A stretch of DNA of 64,000 nucleotides from Zeimonas sediminis (GTDB taxonomy: Bacteria > Pseudomonadota > Gammaproteobacteria > Burkholderiales > Burkholderiaceae_E). The notes below the pieces were generated by a model that worked only from the letters and a program-made list of their open reading frames with translations, did no database searches and was not told the DNA's origin. The position numbers and the translations under genes are program-made. This document shows, piece by piece, positions 56,027 through 64,000 of this stretch (position 1 is the first letter of the stretch; the number at the start of each line of letters is the position of its first letter). The DNA lies in NCBI RefSeq assembly GCF_023721795.1, contig NZ_JAMQYE010000001.1, forward strand, positions 1,736,001 through 1,800,000, read 5' to 3'.

Positions 56027-56707
56027 TCAGCGCTTCCCCGCCCTTCCCTTCCCCCTTCCCGCTTCTCCCTTCCCTGTGCTGCCCCCTTCCCCCTTCCCCT
56101 TCTTCTCCCCGATCCGGCTCTCCTTGCCGGCCATCAGGTTCTGGATGTTCGAGGCATGCCGCCAGATCAGCAGCAGGCTCATCAGCGTGACCGCGGCGGC
56201 GATCGGGTCGGGTCGGAACAGGAACAGGTACCAGAGCGGCGCGAAGATCGCCGACACCAGCGCGGCGAGCGACGAGTAGCGGAAGAACCAGGCGATGATG
56301 ACCCAGGTGAGCAGCGTGCCGACGCCCAGCAGCGGATGCAGCGCCAGCAGCACGCCGGCGGCGGTGGCCACGCCCTTGCCGCCCTTGAAGCCGTGGAAGA
56401 CCGGGAAGAGGTGGCCGACGAACACGGCCAGCGCGACCAGCGCGATCGTGCCGTCGCCGAACCCGAGCGGGCCGGCCAGCCCCTTGGCCAGCAGCACCGC
56501 GACGACGCCCTTCAGCGCGTCGCCCAGCAGCGTGAACAGCGCGGCTTTCCGGTTGCCGGTGCGCAGCACGTTGGTGGCCCCGGGGTTCTTAGAGCCGTAG
56601 CTGCGCGGGTCGGCCAAGCCCATCACCTTGCTGACCACGACCGCGAAGGACACCGAACCGATCAGATAGGCGGCGGCGACCGCCAGCACGCTGTAGAGCG
56701 CGTCCAT
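56027..56707 (-). CDS. plsY: Acyl-phosphate glycerol-3-phosphate acyltransferase PlsY
   Basis: 226 aa. Five hydrophobic segments with the three PlsY loops: [37 protein letters not shown] and the final [16 protein letters not shown]. It transfers the acyl group from acyl phosphate to glycerol-3-phosphate at the inner membrane, the first step of phospholipid synthesis. The last 25 or so residues are a Lys/Gly-rich tail encoded by a CCCTTCCC-type repeat, longer than usual. Start ATG at 56707. Confidence 0.96.
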   Translation of the reverse strand: MDALYSVLAVAAAYLIGSVSFAVVVSKVMGLADPRSYGSKNPGATNVLRTGNRKAALFTLLGDALKGVVAVLLAKGLAGPLGFGDGTIALVALAVFVGHLFPVFHGFKGGKGVATAAGVLLALHPLLGVGTLLTWVIIAWFFRYSSLAALVSAIFAPLWYLFLFRPDPIAAAVTLMSLLLIWRHASNIQNLMAGKESRIGEKKGKGEGGSTGKGEAGRGKGRAGKR

Positions 56708-56759
56708 GCTCTCCCCCTGGATCCGCGAATGCGTCGGCGCTGCGCCCGCCCCGCGTGCG

Positions 56760-57245
56760 TCAGTCGACGAGCGCGCAGTTTACCGGTTGGGCGCGCAGCA
56801 GATCGACCAGCACCCGCGGCTCGATCGACACGAGAAAGCCGCGCCGCCCGCCGTTGATCCAGATCTTCGGCAGCTCCAGCACCGACGCCTCGACGTAGAC
56901 GGGCATCGCCTTGCGGGTCGCGAACGGCGACGTGCCGCCGACCAGGTAGCCGGAATGCCGCTGGGCGACCTCGGGCGCGCAGGGCTCGATGCTCTTGCGG
57001 CCCGCCTGTCGCGCGAGGTTCTTCGTGGAGACCTTGCGGTCCCCGTGCATCAGCACGATCAGCGGCTTGCCGGACTCGTCCTGCATGACCAGCGTCTTGA
57101 CGACCGCGTGCTCGTCGACGCCGAGCTGGCGCGCCGACTCGGCCGTGCCGCCGTGCTCGACGTAGTCGTACGGATGTTCGCCGAAGGCGATGCGCTGCTT
57201 GCGCAGCAGTTGCGTGGCGGGCGTTTCGGAGACGTGTTTCGCCAT
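56760..57245 (-). CDS. ybaK: YbaK-type aminoacyl-tRNA deacylase
   Basis: 161 aa, the usual size. The fold signature is visible as [50 protein letters not shown] and [20 protein letters not shown]. YbaK removes cysteine wrongly attached to tRNA-Pro. The true start is the ATG at 57245; the much longer open frame to 60914 is an artefact of high G+C. It is 14 bases from the ketopantoate-reductase-family gene. Confidence 0.93.
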   Translation of the reverse strand: MAKHVSETPATQLLRKQRIAFGEHPYDYVEHGGTAESARQLGVDEHAVVKTLVMQDESGKPLIVLMHGDRKVSTKNLARQAGRKSIEPCAPEVAQRHSGYLVGGTSPFATRKAMPVYVEASVLELPKIWINGGRRGFLVSIEPRVLVDLLRAQPVNCALVD

Positions 57246-57259
57246 GGGGATCGACAGGA

Positions 57260-58273
57260 TCAGGCCGGCTCGCCCTGCGCCGGCAGCGGATAGAGGCCGC
57301 GCACCTGCGCGTGAAGGCGCGCCAGCCCGAGCAGCGCGTCGATGTCGGGCGTGGGCACGCCGACGGCCGCGCCGATCTCGGCGACGATCGTGACGAGCGC
57401 GTCGAGCTCGACCGGCTTGCCGGCGTCGACGTCCTGCAGCATCGAGGTGCGGAAGGCGCCGAGCTTGCGGGTGACCGCGTGCCGCTCCTCGGGCGTGATC
57501 GGGATCGGCAGGCCGATCCGCTCGCCGATCGCGGCCGCCTCGCGCATCGCCCGCGAGACGAAACCGCGAACCAGCGGATCGTCGAGAATGCGGTCGGCGG
57601 TGGCCCCGGTGATCGCCGAGATCGGGTTCATCGTCATGTTGCCCCACAGCTTGAACCAGACGTCCTGCTGGATCCGCTGCGAGACCTCGACCTGCAGGCC
57701 CGCCCGGCCAAGCGCCTCGGCCACCCGCGCGCAGCGCGCGCTGTCGCCGCCGCGCGGCTCGCCGACGATCAGCCGGTCGCCCTGGCCGTGCCTGACCGTG
57801 CCCGGCCGCGGGGCGGCGCAGGCGAAGTGCACCACCGCGCCGAGCACCCGCTCGGGCGGGATCGCGGCTGCGATCCGCCGGCCGGCGTCGATCGCGGACC
57901 ACTCGCGCGCGGCGAGCGGCTCGCTCAGGCCGTGGAAGAACCACCAGGGCACGCCGTTCATCGCCGACAGCACGACGGTGTCGGGGCCGAGCAGCGGCGC
58001 GATCCGCGGCGCGACATCGGCCAGGCCGGTGGTCTTGACGCTCAGCACCACCAGATCCTGCTCGCCGAGCGCCGCGGGATCGTCGGACACCCGGATCGGC
58101 GCGCGGGTCTCGCGCTCGCCGCCTGCAGGCCCTTCGACGAGCAGCAGGCCGTCGCGGCCGACGGCCTGGAGCGTGGCGCCGCGGGCCAGCGCCGAAACCG
58201 GCTGGCCGCTTGCGGCGAGCCGGGCGCCGATGAAGCCCCCGACTGCGCCGAGGCCGACGATGCAGGTTCGCAT
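57260..58273 (-). CDS. 2-dehydropantoate 2-reductase family protein
   Basis: 337 aa. The NADPH-binding motif IVGLGAVGGFIGARLAASG, the segment VVLSVKTTGL and the C-terminal helical domain with KLWGNMTMNPISAITGATAD match the PanE/ApbA family, which reduces ketopantoate in CoA synthesis. Because the family contains many catabolic relatives, I do not assign panE. Start ATG at 58273. Co-directional with ybaK and plsY. Confidence 0.9.
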   Translation of the reverse strand: MRTCIVGLGAVGGFIGARLAASGQPVSALARGATLQAVGRDGLLLVEGPAGGERETRAPIRVSDDPAALGEQDLVVLSVKTTGLADVAPRIAPLLGPDTVVLSAMNGVPWWFFHGLSEPLAAREWSAIDAGRRIAAAIPPERVLGAVVHFACAAPRPGTVRHGQGDRLIVGEPRGGDSARCARVAEALGRAGLQVEVSQRIQQDVWFKLWGNMTMNPISAITGATADRILDDPLVRGFVSRAMREAAAIGERIGLPIPITPEERHAVTRKLGAFRTSMLQDVDAGKPVELDALVTIVAEIGAAVGVPTPDIDALLGLARLHAQVRGLYPLPAQGEPA

Positions 58274-58613
58274 GAGTCCGTGCCCTCCGGGCCGCTTGGT
58301 CGAAAGCCCCGATTCTATCGGCGCGCGCGACCCTGCCGTCGGGACCGGGCAACGTCCGCCCGCGCGCGCGCAGACGCCGATTCCGCCGTTCGTCGGCCCG
58401 CAGCCGTGCGCGGGGCGCGCTTCGCACTAGGATTTCTTCCGACGGTCGCAGCGCGCTCGCCGTCGACGAGCGCCGCGCGCCGCCGCCCCGGCCCGCCTCG
58501 GCGCGCCAAGACTCGACCACGCAACGGAGACCATTCTGGCCACGGTCCGGATATCGGCGCCAGCTTCCGGCCCTGCGGCCGTCAATCGAACCGCCGAACG
58601 CGACGCAGCCGTC
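58274..58613. other. Divergent intergenic region, no gene seen
   Basis: 340 very G+C-rich bases between the divergent PanE-family and GGDEF-EAL genes. It must carry both promoters, but no convincing -35/-10 pair stands out. The GGDEF-EAL frame stays open upstream of its annotated GTG, so the protein could start earlier at a non-ATG codon. Confidence 0.4.
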
Positions 58614-61010
58614 GTGCGGACGCTGCTGAAGCTGGTCATGGCGCTGACGCTGTCGGCGGTGGCCTTCGGGATGCTGGCGGGCGGCACGGACCCGGCAAGG
58701 CTCGCGTTCCGGGCCTTGCTCGCCTCGGTCGCTTTCGGCGGGCTGGTGGCCCTGCGCTTCGGAGGCCCGGCCCTCGCCGTCGCCGTCTTCCTCTACGGCA
58801 GCCTGGCGCTGATCTTCGCCGATGCGCTGCTGCTCGCCGGCATCCGCGCCCCGTCGCTGCTCGCGCTGGCGGCGCTCCCGGCGATCGCCGGCTGGTTCCT
58901 GGGGCGCCGGGCCGCCACGCTGGTGGCTTCCTGCGCGGGCGTCGCCACCTGCCTGGTGGCCTGGCTGGAGCAGGCGGGCCACATCCGCCCCGACCCCGGC
59001 GGCCCCTTCGACCACCTGCTGACGCTGGCAATCATGCTGCCGGTGTCGGCCTTCGTCGGCCTGCACGCGCATCGGCGCTTCCTGAAGCAGTTGCGGATCG
59101 CCCGCGACAACGCCGCGCGCCTGGAGCAGGAGCTCGCCGCGCGCCAGGCCACCGAGCGCGACCTGAAGGCCCGCAACGACGACCTGCGGCTCGTCCACCA
59201 GCTCTCGGCCCGGGTGCAGGGCATTCGCGACGCCGACGCGATGATGAGGGTCGCGATCGAGACCATCGTCGACGTCGCCCGGGCGGAGCAGGTCACGACC
59301 TACCTGGCGGCGCCGGACGACCTTCGGATGCGCCTGGTCGCCAGCCACGGCTTCGACGCGGAGTTCGACCGGGTCGCGGAGAGCTTCACGCTGCAGGGAA
59401 GCTGGAGCGAGGAGGCCTTTCGCCTCGGGCGGCCGCTCGTCTCCGCCGACGTCGGAGCCGAAGCGCTCTACACGCCGGAGATACGGGAGGCGCTGATCGC
59501 GCGCGGGCTGCGCGGCGTCGCGCTGCTGCCGCTGTCCGAGCGCGGAACGCCGCTCGGCTGCGTCGCCCTCTTCTACCGCCAGGGCATCGTCGAGCGCTTC
59601 GGCCCCGGGCAGATCGAGAGCCTCGACGCGGTCGGCCGGACGCTCTCGATGGCGATCGCCAGCGTGCGCCACCTGCAGCACCTTCTGCATCGCGCGCGGC
59701 ACGACTCGCTGACCGGCCTGCCGAACCGCGCCGTCCTTCACGAGACCTTCGAGGCCATGGCGGACCGCCTGCGCGCCGGCGCGCGCCCGGCCGTCATGCT
59801 GCTCGACCTGGACAGGTTCAAGGAGATCAACGACACGCTGGGCCACGAGGTCGGCGACGGCCTGCTCACCGCGATCGCGAGGCGCCTGGAGCGCACCTCG
59901 GGCCCCGGCGACACCCTGACCTGCCGGCTGGGCGGCGACGAGTTCGCGGTCCTGCTTCGCCACGCGGATTCGACCGAGGCCGCGCTCGAGCGCGCCCAGC
60001 GGATCCGCAGGGCGCTTGAGCATCCGTTCGAAGTGGGCGGCATGAGCCTGAAGATCGGCGCGAGCCTCGGTCTCGCGATCTACCCCGGCGACGGGACCGA
60101 CAGTCACCAGTTGCTGCGGGCGGCCGACGTGGCGATGTATCGCTCGAAGAACCACGGGCTCGGCGTCAGCCGCTACGACCGGACCACCGACACCCACTCC
60201 GCGGACAAGCTTTCGCTGCTCGCAGAGCTGGGCGATGCGCTGGAGCGCGGAGAGCTCCTCCTGCACTTCCAGCCCGAGCTGGAGACGAAGAGCGGCCGAA
60301 CCGCGTGCGTGGAGGCGCTCGTGCGGTGGCGGCACCCGAAGCGCGGACTGCTGCCGCCTTCGGAGTTCGTGCCGCTCGCCGAGACCAGCGAGACGATCCA
60401 CGCCTTCACGAGGGCCGTGCTGGGGCTCGCCATGCGCGCCTGCCGCAGGCTGAGGCAGGAAGGATTCGACTGCCAGGTGGCAGTGAACCTGTCCGCGCGC
60501 AACCTGGTGGACGAGCGTTGCGTGCATGACATCGAGCGCCTGCTCCTCGAGCACGGACTGGCCAGCGAGGACATCGTGCTCGAACTGACGGAAACGGCGA
60601 TCATGCACGATCCCGACCAGGTGGCGGGCCTGCTGGACCGGCTCGACCGGCGGGGGGTCGGCCTCGCGCTGGACGACTTCGGGACCGGCTACTCGTCGCT
60701 GGCCAACCTGAAGCGCCTGCCGCTGGACTTCCTGAAGATCGACGCCTCCTTCGTCAGGGACATGACGGTCGACGAGCAGGACGCGATCATCGTCCGGTCG
60801 ACGATCACGCTCGCCCACAACCTTGGCAAGAAGGTGATCGCCGAAGGGGTCGAGGACGCCGACGCCGAGCGGCTGCTGCGGCAGATGGGCTGCGACATCG
60901 TCCAGGGCTACCACCTGGCCCGACCGATGCCGCTCGACGAACTGATCCCGTGGCTTCGCGACAGCGAGGCCCGGCGTGTCGCCCCGGAGGCGCTCGCCAC
61001 CGGGCGCTAG
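58614..61010 (+). CDS. Membrane GAF-GGDEF-EAL cyclic-di-GMP enzyme
   Basis: 798 aa from a GTG with no clear ribosome site; the start is uncertain. Residues 1-155 hold about five to six spans; 195-345 are a GAF domain; 355-520 a GGDEF domain with intact LGGDEFAVLL near residue 440; 530-785 an EAL domain with EALVRW near 566, ELTETAI, LDDFGTGYSSL near 687 and QGYHLARPM. Both catalytic sites look complete, so it could make or degrade cyclic-di-GMP depending on the signal sensed by GAF. Third c-di-GMP gene within 11 kb. Confidence 0.92.
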   Translation: MRTLLKLVMALTLSAVAFGMLAGGTDPARLAFRALLASVAFGGLVALRFGGPALAVAVFLYGSLALIFADALLLAGIRAPSLLALAALPAIAGWFLGRRAATLVASCAGVATCLVAWLEQAGHIRPDPGGPFDHLLTLAIMLPVSAFVGLHAHRRFLKQLRIARDNAARLEQELAARQATERDLKARNDDLRLVHQLSARVQGIRDADAMMRVAIETIVDVARAEQVTTYLAAPDDLRMRLVASHGFDAEFDRVAESFTLQGSWSEEAFRLGRPLVSADVGAEALYTPEIREALIARGLRGVALLPLSERGTPLGCVALFYRQGIVERFGPGQIESLDAVGRTLSMAIASVRHLQHLLHRARHDSLTGLPNRAVLHETFEAMADRLRAGARPAVMLLDLDRFKEINDTLGHEVGDGLLTAIARRLERTSGPGDTLTCRLGGDEFAVLLRHADSTEAALERAQRIRRALEHPFEVGGMSLKIGASLGLAIYPGDGTDSHQLLRAADVAMYRSKNHGLGVSRYDRTTDTHSADKLSLLAELGDALERGELLLHFQPELETKSGRTACVEALVRWRHPKRGLLPPSEFVPLAETSETIHAFTRAVLGLAMRACRRLRQEGFDCQVAVNLSARNLVDERCVHDIERLLLEHGLASEDIVLELTETAIMHDPDQVAGLLDRLDRRGVGLALDDFGTGYSSLANLKRLPLDFLKIDASFVRDMTVDEQDAIIVRSTITLAHNLGKKVIAEGVEDADAERLLRQMGCDIVQGYHLARPMPLDELIPWLRDSEARRVAPEALATGR

Positions 61011-61032
61011 CGGGCCGCCCCACCCGGTTCGC

Positions 61033-61803
61033 TCAGGCCCGGTATCCCGGGTCGATGCGGTCGACCTGCCTGACCAGCGCGTCGAACATGTCGCGCCCGC
61101 CGCCGAAGCGCGGGTCGAACTGCAGCGAATCCGCGGTGCAGCGCCGCTGTATCGCCTCGGGCACCTCGATCGCGGGGCCCATCGCCAGCGTGGCCAGCTG
61201 GATCTCGCAGGCGCGGTTCAGCAGCCACAGGATCGCGAAGCTGCGATGGATCGTGTCGCCCCAGGCGAGCAGCCCGTGATTGCGCAGGATCACCGCCGGC
61301 CGGTCGCCGATGTTGCGCACCAGCCGCGGGCCCTCGTCGGCATGCACGGTGATGCCCTCGAAGTCGTGGTAGGCGAGCTTGCCGTGCAGCTGCGCGCTGT
61401 AGAAGTTGCTCATCGACAGCCCGGCCTGCGAGCAGGCCACAGCCATGCCGGCAGTGGTGTGCGTGTGCATCACGCAATGCGCGCCGGGGATGCCGTCGTG
61501 GATCGCCGCGTGCACGGTGAAGCCCGCCGGGTTGACCGGCCAGTCGGAGTGCCCGACGACGTTGCCCTGCAGGTCGATGCGCACGAGGTTGGACGCGGTC
61601 ACCTCGGAGTAGTGCAGCCCGAACGGATTGATCAGGAAGTGCTTCTCCGGCCCCGGAATGCGGACCGTGATGTGGTTGTAGATCAGCTCGGTCCAGCCGA
61701 GCATCGCGAAGACCCGGTAGCAGGCGGCGAGGTCGACGCGCAACTGCCACTCGGCGGGGTCGATGCCGGATCGCGGCGGCGGGTTTCCGTTGAATGCGGC
61801 CAT
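61033..61803 (-). CDS. Class II aldolase/adducin-family protein
   Basis: 256 aa from the ATG at 61803 (GAGGAGGGAAG site). LGWTELIYNHITVRIPG, the metal-binding HCVMHTHTTAGMAVAC and VILRNHGLLAWGDT match the class II aldolase domain; zinc ligands are the two His of HTHT and the His of NHG. Members act on sugar phosphates or on other carbonyl substrates; catabolic relatives decarboxylate or cleave keto acids. It lies 26 bases downstream of the hydrolase, so it shares its transcript. Confidence 0.92.
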   Translation of the reverse strand: MAAFNGNPPPRSGIDPAEWQLRVDLAACYRVFAMLGWTELIYNHITVRIPGPEKHFLINPFGLHYSEVTASNLVRIDLQGNVVGHSDWPVNPAGFTVHAAIHDGIPGAHCVMHTHTTAGMAVACSQAGLSMSNFYSAQLHGKLAYHDFEGITVHADEGPRLVRNIGDRPAVILRNHGLLAWGDTIHRSFAILWLLNRACEIQLATLAMGPAIEVPEAIQRRCTADSLQFDPRFGGGRDMFDALVRQVDRIDPGYRA

Positions 61804-61829
61804 GCGCTTCCCTCCTCGGGGAACGAGAT

Positions 61830-62594
61830 TCAGAATGCGTCGCGCACCGCCGCCGCGAGTTCCTCGGCGACCACGCCCGGCGCGTCGGCGAGCAGACCGT
61901 GCCCGACGCCAGGCAGGATACGCAATCGGGCGCCGGGAATGGACTCCGCAATCAGCCGGCCGTGGGCCACCGGGCACTGGTCGTCGAGGTCTCCATGCAC
62001 GACGCGGACCGGCAGGCGCAGCGTTCCGAGCAGCTCACGGAAGTCGGCCCGCCTGGCGGACTGCCAGCAGTGCGCGACCGCGTCCGCATCGGCCGGCCGC
62101 GCGTGACCCATGCGGATCGCGCGCTCGCGGGCCTCCTCGATCACCGACTCGACCGGGCCGTTGCCGAACCACGCGGCCCCCCCGCCTGCGCAAGGCGTGC
62201 CGGCGAGCAATACCAGCGAGCGCGCGCCCTGCAGGCCGTGGTCGCGGGCCATCTGCAGGATGACGCTGACGCCCATGCTGAATCCCGCGAGCACGAAGGG
62301 CTGGCCGAGCTCGTCGAGCAGCGCGCGCAGCAAGCGGGCAAAATGCGCGAGGTGGTAGAAGCCGGCGATGTCTGCCGGCACGTCCGCCCCGGCCAGGCGG
62401 CTCCGGTCCGCGAAGCGGACCGAGCGGCCGCGCCCGGGCAGGCTGGGCAGCACGACCCGCACGCCGCTCAAGCGGTCGGTCGCCGCATGCCAGGCCTCGA
62501 GCGAACCCTGGATGCCGTGCACGGCCACCAGCGCGGGGCCGGTCCCGGCAACGTGGATCTCGAGTTCGCCGAGGAAGGGTCTTCGTGCCTGCAT
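61830..62594 (-). CDS. Alpha/beta-fold hydrolase
   Basis: 254 aa. The nucleophile elbow GFSMGVS (Ser near residue 105), the acid Asp in VVHGDLDDQCPV and the catalytic His in GVGHGLLAD form a standard triad. VAVHGIQGSLEAWH supplies the oxyanion strand. Substrates of such enzymes include lactones, esters and C-C bonds of diketones. It leads the hydrolase-aldolase pair and is divergent from the iron-type dehydrogenase. Start ATG at 62594; ribosome site weak. Confidence 0.9.
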   Translation of the reverse strand: MQARRPFLGELEIHVAGTGPALVAVHGIQGSLEAWHAATDRLSGVRVVLPSLPGRGRSVRFADRSRLAGADVPADIAGFYHLAHFARLLRALLDELGQPFVLAGFSMGVSVILQMARDHGLQGARSLVLLAGTPCAGGGAAWFGNGPVESVIEEARERAIRMGHARPADADAVAHCWQSARRADFRELLGTLRLPVRVVHGDLDDQCPVAHGRLIAESIPGARLRILPGVGHGLLADAPGVVAEELAAAVRDAF

Positions 62595-62633
62595 CGCCTG
62601 TCGCTCCGCTGTCCCGACCGGGAAAGATGTGGA

Positions 62634-62639
62634 TATACT
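62634..62639 (+). promoter_or_regulatory. Candidate -10 box of the alcohol dehydrogenase gene
   Basis: TATACT, 43 bases before the ATG at 62683, in an AT-rich island of an otherwise G+C-rich region. No convincing -35 is visible upstream, so an activator may be needed. GATAT/ATATC half-sites flank it (62632-62636, 62646-62650). Confidence 0.3.
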
Positions 62640-62682
62640 AGTTCCATATCAGTCGGATAGCGAACCTGCGACGGAAACAGCC

Positions 62683-63936
62683 ATGTACGCAACTGTCGAG
62701 CCGGACGAACGCGCATTCTTCTGCATGCCCAGCCGGGTCGTCTTCGGCGCGGGCTCGATCAGGAAGCTTTCCGGCCTGTGCGCCCGACAAGGCTGGCGCA
62801 AGGCGCTGATCGTCACCGACACCTTCTTCACCGGCCGGACCCGGATCGTCTCGGATCTCGTCGCCGACCTCGCCGCCGCCGGCATCGGGGCACGGGTCTT
62901 CGACGGTGGCGAGCCCGACCCGTCGGTGGAGCTCTGCGATGCCGCCACCCGGAGCCTGCTCGCGGGCAACACCGACGCCGGGTTCGACCATGTCATCGCG
63001 ATCGGCGGCGGCAGCAACATCGACCTGGGCAAGGGACTGTCACTCACGCTGAAGTTCGACAAGCCCGCCGAGAGCTTCGTCGGCTCCCCGGTGTTCCCCG
63101 GAAAGCCGCTGCCGCTGGTGGCGGTCCCGACCACGTCGGGAACCGGCTCCGAGATCACGGCGGGCGCCATCCTCGCGTATCGCGGATCGGCCACCAAGGT
63201 GGCGATCATGAGCAACGACCTGCGGCCCGCGATCGCGCTTATCGATCCCGAGCTCACCCTGAGCTGCCCGCCGAAGGTCACCGCCGACGCCGGCATCGAC
63301 GCGCTCGCGCACGCGATCGAGTCCTACATCGCGCTCGACGCACGCGACTACGACACCGCCGGCGATCCCGATCCGGCCTACAGCGGCGCCAACCGGATCA
63401 CCCGCTCGTTCGCCCACGAGGCGATCCGCCTGTGCTTCGGCAGCCTCAGGCGATGCATCGAGGCGCCCGACGACCTGGCGGCCCGCACCGCGATGTCTTA
63501 CGCGAGCCTGTTCGCGGCGATGTCCTACGCCAGCGCCGGCCTGCACGGCGTGCACGGCACCGCCTACGCGCTGGCCGGCCTCACCCATGCGTCGCACGGC
63601 AGCACGAACGGCGTGCTGCTTCCCTACGTGATGGACGCGCTGGCCGGCACCACGACCGCGGCGCTCGCCGAGATCGCGCGGCTCGCCGGCGGCGGCCGCG
63701 GCACCGACGCGCAGGCCGCGCGCGAGGCCGCGGTCCTCACCCGCGAGCTCGTCGCGGCCGTCGGCATCCCGACCGACCTGCGCGGCTTCGGCGTGACCGA
63801 GGAGCAGGTTCCCGGGCTGCTCCGCGACGCCCTCGCTGTGACGCGGCTCGCGCGCGCCTTCCCGATCCAGCCGCCCGACGAGGCCTACGCCCGCATCTTC
63901 GCCAATGCCTGGGCCGGCCGCCTCGGCGAGAACTGA
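62683..63936 (+). CDS. Iron-containing alcohol dehydrogenase
   Basis: 417 aa. The NAD-binding segment IAIGGGSNIDLGK, VPTTSGTGSEITAG, the metal-site residues in DAGIDALAHAIESY and HGVHGTAYALAG match the group III (iron-type) dehydrogenase family. It oxidises an alcohol or reduces an aldehyde with NAD(P). Start ATG at 62683. Divergent from the hydrolase-aldolase pair, which suggests a shared pathway for a keto or hydroxy acid. Nothing is recognisable in the last 64 bases of the window. Confidence 0.93.
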   Translation: MYATVEPDERAFFCMPSRVVFGAGSIRKLSGLCARQGWRKALIVTDTFFTGRTRIVSDLVADLAAAGIGARVFDGGEPDPSVELCDAATRSLLAGNTDAGFDHVIAIGGGSNIDLGKGLSLTLKFDKPAESFVGSPVFPGKPLPLVAVPTTSGTGSEITAGAILAYRGSATKVAIMSNDLRPAIALIDPELTLSCPPKVTADAGIDALAHAIESYIALDARDYDTAGDPDPAYSGANRITRSFAHEAIRLCFGSLRRCIEAPDDLAARTAMSYASLFAAMSYASAGLHGVHGTAYALAGLTHASHGSTNGVLLPYVMDALAGTTTAALAEIARLAGGGRGTDAQAAREAAVLTRELVAAVGIPTDLRGFGVTEEQVPGLLRDALAVTRLARAFPIQPPDEAYARIFANAWAGRLGEN

Positions 63937-64000
63937 ACGCGCCTCATGCCGAGATCACGAGTGCCGAGCCGCCCCGCAGCCGCAAAGAAGGGAGCCCGCA

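Noticed and set aside
56760-60914. A 1384-codon open frame on the minus strand
   Set aside because: Only its last 161 codons (YbaK) have protein-like sequence; the rest lies antisense to the GGDEF-EAL gene and across the PanE-family gene and reflects the scarcity of stop codons at high G+C.

Overview
The window looks like a chromosomal segment of a high-GC betaproteobacterium, most likely Burkholderiales. The evidence is the rpsU-yqeY-dnaG-rpoD macromolecular-synthesis operon with a long Lys/Ala-rich RpoD N-terminus, a Bug/TctC periplasmic receptor, ADP-forming acyl-CoA synthetases and the c-di-GMP enzymes. No species can be named from the sequence alone.

The main structural fact is a genomic island of about 34 kb set into a tRNA gene. 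An intact CAT-anticodon tRNA lies at 36460-36538 (minus strand). Its 3' half plus 28 downstream bases (36431-36504) is repeated in direct orientation at 2125-2198 with 72 of 74 bases identical. Left of the island (1-2076) are a partial M19 dipeptidase, a LysR regulator and a RidA-family gene broken by a 4-base deletion. A second, truncated RidA copy sits just inside the right end of the island (35530-35781).

Inside the island, from left to right: (i) 2513-9425, a minus-strand catabolic operon (TctC receptor, enoyl-CoA hydratase, AhpD-like protein, AMP-forming acyl-CoA ligase, IclR regulator, ADP-forming acyl-CoA synthetase) with a perfect TGGAAC-N3-GTTCCA palindrome upstream; (ii) 9753-13051, an XRE/coiled-coil protein, a hydrophobic/coiled-coil protein, a lipoprotein, a WYL regulator and a small membrane protein; (iii) 13344-19954, a mobility module with tyrosine integrase, winged-helix-like protein, primase-polymerase/RecA-like ATPase, ArdB/KlcA antirestriction protein and several small unknown proteins, with three copies of a 19-bp motif; (iv) 20118-27156, a compact plus-strand four-gene operon encoding an EVE-domain/PD-(D/E)XK nuclease fusion, an unknown 549-aa protein, an 843-aa protein with two PLD HxK motifs and a SEC-C protein; (v) 27328-33378, a complete type I restriction-modification locus hsdM-hsdS-hsdR; (vi) 33655-35446, a Kiwa pair (kwaA-kwaB) with a possible extra small gene. 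Regions iv-vi form a defence island. The four-gene operon is the best candidate for a system that has not been described.

Right of the tRNA (36.5-64 kb) the sequence is visibly richer in G+C and looks like core chromosome: MFS transporter, enoyl-CoA hydratase and second ADP-forming acyl-CoA synthetase, EamA transporter, two small/integral membrane proteins, rpoD-dnaG-yqeY-rpsU, an AAA+ ATPase, two tandem GGDEF proteins, a HI0933-type flavoprotein, tsaD, a ROK kinase, plsY, a YbaK deacylase, a ketopantoate-reductase-family protein, a GAF-GGDEF-EAL protein, and a class II aldolase/hydrolase pair divergent from an iron-type alcohol dehydrogenase. All positions were read by eye; domain names rest on recognised motifs, not on database searches.
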